Shown one piece after another: positions 19,686 to 26,667 of a stretch of 64,000 nt of DNA. Each line of letters starts with the position of its first letter. Position 1 is the stretch's first letter. The translations under genes and the position numbers were made by a program. The notes beneath the pieces are model-generated. The model ran no database searches. It saw only the letters and a program-made list of their open reading frames with translations, and was not told the origin of the DNA. Location: positions 19,024 to 83,023 of the forward strand of contig NZ_JAABNO010000022.1 of assembly GCF_009928445.1 (NCBI RefSeq). Direction: 5' to 3'. The stretch comes from Clostridium sp. C8-1-8 (GTDB lineage Bacteria > Bacillota > Clostridia > Clostridiales > Clostridiaceae).

Positions 19686-21201
19686 CTTTTCTAACTCTTC
19701 TGTCTAAGACATGAGCCATTGTATTAGAGCCTGTTCCTAAAATATCCGTATCTCTAAGAACCGCTTCGCCTTCTCTTACCTTCATTATCTCGCTCTTCTT
19801 AACAAGATATCCTGTAACTCTTATAAGATCTGTATTATGAAGGTAGGTAGTCAAATATCTTCCACCAGAAGCAAAAGCCCCGTCTATTATATCTACTACC
19901 GCATCAAGTTTATTCAAGTAAGTTTGATCTAAAGCAAATAAGTCACCAGTACCTGAAGTAAAATACACATGGAAAGGCATAGCTTGCTTTATATGAATCG
20001 GAAGTATTGGTTCCTCTCCAACTGGTATTCTGTGAGCTGGAGTATTATTGTGATCTTCCTCACTTAAGCTAGCACCTACTTGGGCATGTAATAAGTACTT
20101 ATTGTTTGTCCTTTCACAATAAACAGCTTCATGCTCCTCTGCAATCTTTTCTACTAGCTTTAATATACTATGAGCTATTTCATCACCTCTTTTTGAAGTT
20201 CCGAAGCGTTCATCCACCCCTTCAAGTTCTAAGATGTAATTAACTGCATCAGCTAAACCAACTATTCCAAACATAGCTGAGAAGTTTTCCCTCTTAATAA
20301 AGCCTTCTTTTTCAAGAAAAGAACTTTCAAAGAAGTTAGATTTTTCCACTAGGAATTTTATCCTCTTGTCCATCATGGTTGCCATAGCCTTAGTTATTTT
20401 AGGCAACCTTTCCTGTAGAAGTTCATCTAAGGAAGTGACACCTTTTACTATTGTTCCAAGTCTTAATCTAGGAAGGGTATATGCTCCTCCACCATTTGGT
20501 AAAGCATTGTAGCAGCTTACAATCCTATGATCTCCAACGTCTTCAGTATACTTCTTATTATTACTAAAGGATGGCTTAGAAACCTTAAGACATGCCTCCG
20601 CAGCCTTTAGAGCAAAATCTCTTGGAGTTATATCTTTGTCATATCTTATGGTCATGTTAGGTGTAGGATTCTGAAGCTCAACTATAGCTTTTAGTATTAG
20701 TTCTCCTGCTTTTGTCTTTTCTGGACCAATGTCTGCATGACAAAATGAATCAACTATAGTTTTATCTACATGATTTAAGAACCTTTTAATCTTTTTATAA
20801 TCGGAAGTTTCATCAGTGATGAAAGGCTCCATCAATTTATCCAAATCTCCTATATAAACAGGGAATGAAGTTATTGATGGAATATGGGAATATAGTATTA
20901 ATAGACTATCAAGCAACTCGTCCAAATCTGCTGGAGGTTGTAAATCTAAAAATTGGCACCCTTTTTCAACTAAGACTGAATAATCAGGAACTATATATCT
21001 TGGTCTATATAAAGCATAACCTTCATTTAAGTCACATATCATTTCTGTTTCTATATATTCCATTTCCTCATCAGTGTATCCTAAAATTTCACGAGGATCT
21101 AAAAGCCTCTCAGCAACATTAGCTAGATTGTACAACTTCTGCTGGTAAGTATAACTTTTACTTGTGGCAATATCAAGAATATCATTAACTTTAGATATCA
21201 T
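19675..21201 (-). CDS. yjjI: YjjI-family glycyl radical enzyme of unknown substrate
   Basis: A 508-residue protein, the length of E. coli YjjI and much shorter than pyruvate formate-lyase (about 760). The C-terminal RVTGY motif places the radical glycine at residue 464. A conserved-looking SCYNALPNGGG stretch in the middle offers a candidate active-site cysteine, but I cannot prove that it is the thiyl site. The reaction of this family is not established. The gene is preceded by AGGAGG and followed, overlapping, by its activase. A D-family repeat lies only 40 bp upstream of the start, inside the likely promoter or leader. Confidence 0.93.
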   Translation of the reverse strand: MISKVNDILDIATSKSYTYQQKLYNLANVAERLLDPREILGYTDEEMEYIETEMICDLNEGYALYRPRYIVPDYSVLVEKGCQFLDLQPPADLDELLDSLLILYSHIPSITSFPVYIGDLDKLMEPFITDETSDYKKIKRFLNHVDKTIVDSFCHADIGPEKTKAGELILKAIVELQNPTPNMTIRYDKDITPRDFALKAAEACLKVSKPSFSNNKKYTEDVGDHRIVSCYNALPNGGGAYTLPRLRLGTIVKGVTSLDELLQERLPKITKAMATMMDKRIKFLVEKSNFFESSFLEKEGFIKRENFSAMFGIVGLADAVNYILELEGVDERFGTSKRGDEIAHSILKLVEKIAEEHEAVYCERTNNKYLLHAQVGASLSEEDHNNTPAHRIPVGEEPILPIHIKQAMPFHVYFTSGTGDLFALDQTYLNKLDAVVDIIDGAFASGGRYLTTYLHNTDLIRVTGYLVKKSEIMKVREGEAVLRDTDILGTGSNTMAHVLDRRVRKDGK

Positions 21202-21240
21202 AAAAACTCCTCCTATTTTATCAATTGTTATATTTTATAT

Positions 21241-21416
21241 TTGCTAAATTTAAGAATGCTGTTGAAATTAAATATTTACGAGGAAAAGGCTATCTAAGCA
21301 ATCAATTAAAATTAAATGATCTTTTTCATATAAAATAATATTAATTCTTTTCGCAAGCTAATCAAAGCATTCGATGACTAATTAGTTAATTTCAACAGGT
21401 TACTTTAACAGGTCCA
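21241..21416 (+). mobile_element. MITE-like repeat family D, copy 2
   Basis: A roughly 176-bp element with subterminal 13-bp perfect inverted repeats CTGTTGAAATTAA (21259-21271) / TTAATTTCAACAG (21386-21398). The outer ends are GCTAAATTTAAG and CTTTAACAGGTCC. It has no coding capacity. It shares ends with copies 1 and 3 but carries a longer middle. Confidence 0.65.
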
Positions 21417-21603
21417 AATTTTACATTAAATTTTATATTGAAGTAGTACAACTTTAAGTATACCTTTATTATAATCCATTAATCTAAGTTTTTAAATAAA
21501 CATGTGCTTATACACTATCTTTTCAGTCTAGAAAAACATAACTTTTTACTTATATCAGAAGTATTTGTTATTATTATTTTAAATTCAATAAACTAGTATT
21601 AAA

Positions 21604-21712
21604 TATGTATCACTCCATATTTAAATTTTATCTTTAAACTATCATCTCATAACCAAGAGAAACTTTAAACAGATTTCCAAATGAAGTTGTATATCTTTAT
21701 ATACACAAACTA
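21604..21712 (+). repeat. dispersed repeat family F, copy 1
   Basis: It begins TATGTATCACTCCATATTTAAA and ends near GTATATCTTTATAT. Similar blocks begin TACCACTTCATATTTAAA at 52431 and TACCACTTC at 45420, both ending GATACATCTTTA. Alignment by eye only. Confidence 0.4.
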
Positions 21713-21753
21713 CAAATAATACTATAATTAAAGTATAGATGTTTATTTAAATA

Positions 21754-21846
21754 AAGGCTATGTTTAATAATATTGTTGAAATTCAGTGGTCATGAAGCAT
21801 CGGATGACTGAACACTTAATATCAACACGGTACTTTAACAGAGCCT
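21754..21846 (+). mobile_element. MITE-like repeat family D, copy 3 (complete)
   Basis: A 93-bp element with imperfect terminal inverted repeats of about 40 bp. The left end AGGCTATGTTTAATAATATT pairs with the right end ACTTTAACAGAGCCT, and GTTGAAATTCAGTGGTCAT pairs with ATGACTGAACACTTAATATC. It is flanked on both sides by AAATA, a possible 5-bp target duplication. No open frame: a miniature inverted-repeat transposable element is the simplest reading. Confidence 0.7.
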
Positions 21847-21869
21847 AAATATAATTAGGGGGAATTTCT

Positions 21870-22046
21870 ATGAAAAAAACTAAAAACATAATGCTTTATC
21901 TTTATATATTCTGTACAGTTCTATTCTGTGGTACAGGCTTTATTACTATATCTACTGCCAGCGGTAAAACTTATATCTTTTTAGGTATAATATTTTTATT
22001 TTTCGCCGCTCTTGAATACGTATCCAAAGCAAAAGCAAGAAAGTAA
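21870..22046 (+). CDS. small two-helix membrane protein, unknown
   Basis: A 58-residue protein (MKKTKNIMLYLYIF...) preceded by a GGGGG ribosome binding site 7-8 nt before the ATG. Residues 7-27 and 34-50 are hydrophobic, with a short polar turn (STASGK) between and a basic C-terminus (SKAKARK), giving a hairpin with both ends inside. It is too short to be caught by length cut-offs. It is placed between repeat D3 and the ThrE-like genes on the same strand. No family recognised. Confidence 0.65.
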   Translation: MKKTKNIMLYLYIFCTVLFCGTGFITISTASGKTYIFLGIIFLFFAALEYVSKAKARK

Positions 22047-22166
22047 TAAATTCTCTGATAATCTTATTAATATAATGTAACAAATCTCCTTGCAAAGAAT
22101 TTTCTTTATTGGTACCATATTAAATGGACAATGTTAGGAATAATCTACATCAAAGGAGATTTTTTT

Positions 22167-22907
22167 ATGACAGTAGAAAATGTGAGCGAAATTGCTCTTA
22201 TAGCTGGAAGTATATTACTAGAAAATGGTGCAGAGACTCATAGGATAGAAGGAACCGTTTCTTCTATTTGTGAATCTTATGGGCTAAGTGCAGAATGCTT
22301 AGCCATGTCAAATGGTATATTGCTTTCCATCGAGACTACCGACGCTAACAAAATTACATCAATGAAAAAAGTTTGTCAAAAACAAGTTGATTTATATAGA
22401 ATTGAATTGATTAATGCCTTTTCACGTAAACTAAAAAAGAGCTTAATGAATTATGATGATGCTAAAAAGACTTTGGAAGGTATACAAGACTCCCCAACTT
22501 TTACACTACCTGTACGTACCCTGGCTGCTTGCATGACAGGCTTTGTATATTCTTTATTTTTTAATGGATCTCTTTTGGACGGAATTACTTCAATATTTAT
22601 TTGTTTTATTACTTATATAATATTAGAAAAGGTTGCTGCATTCGATATGTCCCAATTTTTCAAAAATTACTTATCGGGTTTTGTAATAGGTGGTACAAGC
22701 TTATTAGCTCATTTACTATATTCTCCTATTAACCAAAATAATGTGATCACAGGATCAATAATGATACTTTTACCAGGTGTGGTACTTACTAATGGAATAA
22801 AGGATGTTATTTTTGGATACTTTTCTGCAGGAATAGCTAAGTTTTGTGAGGCACTTATTATTATAGTAGCTGTGTGTGCAGGAGTTATAACTGCACTGCT
22901 GATATAA
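22167..22907 (+). CDS. ThrE-like threonine/serine exporter, N-terminal-type subunit
   Basis: ATG 22167 is chosen because AAAGGAG lies just upstream and the product then starts with the family's usual MTVENVSEIALIAGSILLENGAE. The 246-residue protein has a conserved cytoplasmic N-terminal domain (about 1-115, with GAETHRIE) and about five membrane helices. This is the larger half (DUF1212 type) of the split ThrE exporter family, which effluxes threonine or serine. It is followed 17 bp later by the smaller half. Confidence 0.9.
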   Translation: MTVENVSEIALIAGSILLENGAETHRIEGTVSSICESYGLSAECLAMSNGILLSIETTDANKITSMKKVCQKQVDLYRIELINAFSRKLKKSLMNYDDAKKTLEGIQDSPTFTLPVRTLAACMTGFVYSLFFNGSLLDGITSIFICFITYIILEKVAAFDMSQFFKNYLSGFVIGGTSLLAHLLYSPINQNNVITGSIMILLPGVVLTNGIKDVIFGYFSAGIAKFCEALIIIVAVCAGVITALLI

Positions 22908-22924
22908 GTTTGGAGGATATTGAT

Positions 22925-23374
22925 ATGTCAATTAAGATGATTACACTAGCTTTTGTAGGCAGTATTTTTCCTGTAATATTATTTAATATTGATAGAAGGA
23001 AAATTATTTTTGCAGGTATTGGCGGAGCTCTAGGATGGATAGTATATAGCTTAGTTCTAAGTAAGACAACCAGTGAAGTAATAGCTTCTTTTTTTGGTGC
23101 CTTGGCAGTAAATGCCTATAGCGAACTTATGGCTAGAATAAAAAAGACCCCTGCATCGATGTTTTATGTACCTGGTATATTTCCATTAGTTCCAGGTATA
23201 ACAGCTTACAGTACAGTAACTTACCTTGTTCAAAAAGATTTTAGTTCTGCCCAAAGTACTGGTATTCTAATGTTAGGTATTGCAGGTGCTATTGGTTTTG
23301 GAATTATGCTATCATCAGCATTTTTTGGCTTTATATCAAAGATATATAAAAACTATACTAGAGTTGTTAGATAG
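22925..23374 (+). CDS. ThrE-like threonine/serine exporter, C-terminal-type subunit
   Basis: I place the start at ATG 22925, preceded by TTGGAGGAT, not at the longer frame that overlaps the upstream gene. The 149-residue product has about four to five hydrophobic helices and the conserved PGIFPLVPGITAYS motif of the DUF3815/ThrE_2 half. It would pair with the upstream product to form the full exporter. Ends without a strong terminator. Confidence 0.9.
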   Translation: MSIKMITLAFVGSIFPVILFNIDRRKIIFAGIGGALGWIVYSLVLSKTTSEVIASFFGALAVNAYSELMARIKKTPASMFYVPGIFPLVPGITAYSTVTYLVQKDFSSAQSTGILMLGIAGAIGFGIMLSSAFFGFISKIYKNYTRVVR

Positions 23375-23456
23375 CTTAAAGAGCCATCCTTTAAAATAAA
23401 AGAGAGTTATTTAATTGCTTTCTTAATAAATAGTAAGATTATTTATGTTTTGCCAT

Positions 23457-23490
23457 AAAGCTATATAGGCACTCAAATTATAGCTTTAAA
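23457..23490 (+). terminator. weak terminator after ThrE-like genes
   Basis: The 9-bp stem AAAGCTATA / TATAGCTTT has a 13-nt loop and is followed by AAATTTTCC. The T-run is poor, so the call is tentative. Confidence 0.45.
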
Positions 23491-23592
23491 TTTTCCTATT
23501 AGAATTCAAAGGAGTCTTGAAAATAAATATAGATTTAAGTCATAATACTTATTCAGTGTTTTCAGAAAAAAACTTGATACATAATGAAGAAT

Positions 23593-23640
23593 AATATGAT
23601 AAATGGAATCAGCATAAACACTGATTCCATTTATCATATT
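23593..23640 (-). terminator. 20-bp perfect hairpin, 3' end of the structured-RNA unit
   Basis: AATATGATAAATGGAATCAG pairs without mismatch with its complement across an 8-nt loop. On the minus strand it lies about 37 nt beyond the 370-nt structured RNA and is followed by ATTCTTCATT, then a T7 run near 23565-23572. It may end that RNA or stabilise its 3' end. Confidence 0.5.
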
Positions 23641-23676
23641 AACCTGTACAACAGTTAAATTTTCAATAATAAAGAA

Positions 23677-24046
23677 GTAAGAAACATGGTGATGTGGTTA
23701 ACACCAATACAGATAATTTATCACCTAAATATAATCTTTCGACTATAAAAAAGCACATCACTACCAATATTAATGGTTCACTCGACCTTATATAATATTT
23801 ACACAACTATATATAACCTTTCGGCTATATATAACCATTACAACACCATATAAAATCTTATCTCGACCTTATATGATAAGTTGGAACCTCATTATAATCA
23901 AACAATGACTATAATAAAGCTTTTCCTAACCATATAAAATCTACACTCTAAGTAAAAAACAGTTCCAGGCTGAGTTCACTTAGATCACTTATAAACTTAG
24001 TATAAACTATCTTTCATAAGCATTGCCTTATCACCATGTTCCTTAC
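23677..24046 (-). ncRNA. candidate large structured RNA, unassigned
   Basis: There is no open frame of note. The ends pair over 17 bp (24030-24046 with 23677-23693: GTAAGGAACATGGTGAT, one mismatch). Read on the minus strand, two tandem modules (23862-23941 and 23781-23857) share GATTTTATATGGT at the start and ATATAAGGTCGAG at the end. Each contains a long hairpin. One hairpin is TATATATAGCC-GAAA-GGTTATATATA, the other ATTATAGTC-loop-GATTATAAT. A third hairpin is TATAGTC-GAAA-GATTATA. All three become fully paired, using G-U, only on the minus strand, and two carry GAAA tetraloops, which fixes the strand. Stem sequences differ while pairing is kept (CC/GG versus TC/GA). It is not RNase P, tmRNA, SRP or 6S RNA as far as I can tell. 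Confidence 0.65.
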
Positions 24047-24263
24047 GATATTAATATAACCTTATCAAAAGATTTAATACATGAAATTCGAATTTTTTTT
24101 AATTTTTTTAAATTTTATTTTCTGATTATAAAATAATCACATAGAATATAACTTACCACTGAACTTGTGCCTTATTATAACTATACAATTAAGTACAAAA
24201 CTATCAGTAAAATAGTAATAATTTTAGTTTAAATCTAATAAGGCTTTTTTTGTAGAATTACTC

Positions 24264-26549
24264 TTAATATACTTCATATCTTTCGCCGATTTTGGTTTCG
24301 AAGGTAAGTAATGAGTTATCTTCATCATAGCTTCCAGCAGCTTCACCATTGCAGTAGGCCATAATATTACCTTCAGAACATATTATACAACTTTCTCCTG
24401 CCTTAGAAAGAATACTAGCTTTAACTAATTTGCCCTCTTCCCATGTAAAGTCAACTTCGAAACCACCTCTAGCACATAAACCAGAAACCTCTCCTTGACT
24501 CCATGCTTTAGGAAGAGCCGGTAAAAACTTAATGCATCCAGTATGACTTTGTAGCAGCATTTCAGCAATTCCTGCGCTACCTCCAAAGTTACCGTCTATT
24601 TGGAAAGGTGGATGATTGTCTAAAAGATTAGGCAAGGTGGATTTGCTTAAAAGTGCCTCTATATTTTTGTAAGCCAAATCACCTTCTTCTAGTCTAGCCC
24701 ACATATTTATAATCCATGCTCTGCTCCAGCCTGTATGTCCTCCACCATAAGAAAGCCTTCTTTCAATAGTTTTCTTGGCTGCTCTAGCTAGTTCAGGCGT
24801 ATCTTTTAAGGTTATCTGATTGGAAGGATGTAGCGCAAAAAGCTGAGATATATGTCTATGTCCTGGCTCTACCTCATCATAATCCTCTGCCCACTCTTGA
24901 ATCTGGCCGTATTTTCCTATAGTTGGCTTTGGTAATCTCTCAATGAGTTCTTCTAATTTGCCTCTAAACTCCAAATCAGTGTCTAATAACTTAGATGCTT
25001 CTATACAATTAGAAAATAAAGCATGTATTATCTGACTATCCATTGAAGGCCCTATACATATACATCCTGTTTGTCCATTAGGAAGACTGTAGGTATTTTC
25101 TGGAGATACAGAAGGACATGTAACCAGTTGCCCTTTATTATTTTCTATTAAGAAATCAACAAAGAATAATGCTGCTTCTCTCATTGTGTCATAGGTTTTT
25201 GAAAGAAAATTATAATCCTTATTGAATTCATAGTGCTCCCAAAGATGTAAGCATAGCCACGCAGCTCCCATAGGCCATTGAGTTGCAGGCATCCAAAGAT
25301 CCTGTGGAGCTGTATCTCCCCAAATATCAGTATTATGATGACACATAAAGCCTCTACAGTTATACATCTTTTTAGCTGATATTCTTCCTGGTTCTCTCAT
25401 TCTTTCAATATGATCAAATAATGGCATATGAAGCTCTGATAAATTACAGGTTTCCGCTGGCCAATAATTCATTTCAGTGTTAATGTTTATAGTAAATTTA
25501 CAGCCCCAAGGTGACATCATATCTTTATTCCATATACCTTGAAGGTTTGCAGGTAAGGTTCCTGGTCTGCTACAGGATATAAGTAAGTACCTTCCATATT
25601 GGAAATATAAACTTATTAAATCTAAATCACTCTCTCCTTCTTGAACTTTTTTTAATCTTACATCAGTTGGTAAAAGCGAGCTTTTATCCTCACTATTAAA
25701 GTCCTTTAAGGTAAGCTTTACTCTATCAAAAAGTCTCCTATAATCAGCAATATGATCGTGTTTTATCTGTTCATAAGATTTATTTATAGCTTCTCTTATA
25801 GTATTTTTGCACCACGCTTCTGGTTCATCTCCATAATAGTCAGTTCTAGCCGCCATATATATAGTAACCTTATCTGCCTTTTCCACCACCAGTTTATTAC
25901 CTATACTATATGAATTTCCTCCATCAGCCACTACCTTAACCATGGAGCAAAAGCTTATACCTTTGTCACTGCCACTTTTCCCTTTTAAAATAACCGAATC
26001 CTTTATGTCAGCATAAATATAATCAAAATAACGTTCTCTATTTAAGGTTAACATAAAGCTTAGTTTTTTACTTTTATCAGCATCTAACCTTATAACCATC
26101 ACTTTATCTACTGCACTTATGAAGACTTCTCTGCTGAATGCTACATCTCCACTACTGTATTTTACTCCTGCCACAGCATTGCTTATATCTAAAAATCTTT
26201 CATAATTACATATTTCTTGCTTCTCATGCTCAAAATCTATAAATATATCACCTAAGGCCTCATAATGTCTTTGATCTTCAGGTGTTCCAGCCATAGCTAT
26301 AGCTGTAAGCTTTTCAGCTTCTTTAATATTTCCTTCAAAAAGCAACTTTCTTATCTTAGGTAAGTATTCCAAGGAATCTTTATTGTTTCTATCTCTTGGG
26401 CCACCATCCCATACAGTCTCTTCATTTAGCTGAAATCTTTCTTTCTCAATACCTCCAAAAATCATGGCTCCTAAACTCCCATTTCCTACAGGAAGAGCCT
26501 CATTCCAATTTTCTAAACTTGCTGCTTTATCATACCATAGCTTCATCAC
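24264..26549 (-). CDS. GH95 alpha-L-fucosidase (or alpha-L-galactosidase)
   Basis: A 761-residue cytoplasmic enzyme (no signal peptide) spanning the full GH95 fold. It has the N-terminal beta-sandwich with LWYDKAASLENWNEALPVGNG, an (alpha/alpha)6 barrel containing NINTEMNYWPAETCNL, CPSVSPENTY and DGNFGGSAGIAEM, and a C-terminal beta domain. These three motifs match the asparagine, glutamate and aspartate catalytic sites known for the family, which inverts alpha-1,2-linked fucose. In this locus it would remove terminal fucose (or L-galactose) from imported xyloglucan oligosaccharides. Last gene of the glycosidase cluster. Confidence 0.95.
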   Translation of the reverse strand: MMKLWYDKAASLENWNEALPVGNGSLGAMIFGGIEKERFQLNEETVWDGGPRDRNNKDSLEYLPKIRKLLFEGNIKEAEKLTAIAMAGTPEDQRHYEALGDIFIDFEHEKQEICNYERFLDISNAVAGVKYSSGDVAFSREVFISAVDKVMVIRLDADKSKKLSFMLTLNRERYFDYIYADIKDSVILKGKSGSDKGISFCSMVKVVADGGNSYSIGNKLVVEKADKVTIYMAARTDYYGDEPEAWCKNTIREAINKSYEQIKHDHIADYRRLFDRVKLTLKDFNSEDKSSLLPTDVRLKKVQEGESDLDLISLYFQYGRYLLISCSRPGTLPANLQGIWNKDMMSPWGCKFTININTEMNYWPAETCNLSELHMPLFDHIERMREPGRISAKKMYNCRGFMCHHNTDIWGDTAPQDLWMPATQWPMGAAWLCLHLWEHYEFNKDYNFLSKTYDTMREAALFFVDFLIENNKGQLVTCPSVSPENTYSLPNGQTGCICIGPSMDSQIIHALFSNCIEASKLLDTDLEFRGKLEELIERLPKPTIGKYGQIQEWAEDYDEVEPGHRHISQLFALHPSNQITLKDTPELARAAKKTIERRLSYGGGHTGWSRAWIINMWARLEEGDLAYKNIEALLSKSTLPNLLDNHPPFQIDGNFGGSAGIAEMLLQSHTGCIKFLPALPKAWSQGEVSGLCARGGFEVDFTWEEGKLVKASILSKAGESCIICSEGNIMAYCNGEAAGSYDEDNSLLTFETKIGERYEVY

Positions 26550-26667
26550 TTTACTGCCTCCTATTTATGCTTAAATCTAAATATATATGTTACAATTTCA
26601 GCTCTCTATAAAAAACTTTATACGGCTACAAACTGTTTGAATCCAAATCTTCAATTGCAGCATACAT

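Larger units (their letters stand above)
21202..21869. other. gene-free region with repeats D2, F1 and D3
   Basis: Upstream of yjjI. It holds two D-family inverted-repeat elements and one F-family palindrome. The promoter of yjjI must lie in or beyond D2. No protein gene is supported. Confidence 0.6.

Noticed and set aside
23677..24046. CRISPR-like array because of repeated CTCGACCTTATA and ACCATATAAAATC
   Set aside because: Repeats are only two, with unequal partners that pair into hairpins; there are no constant-length spacers and no cas genes.
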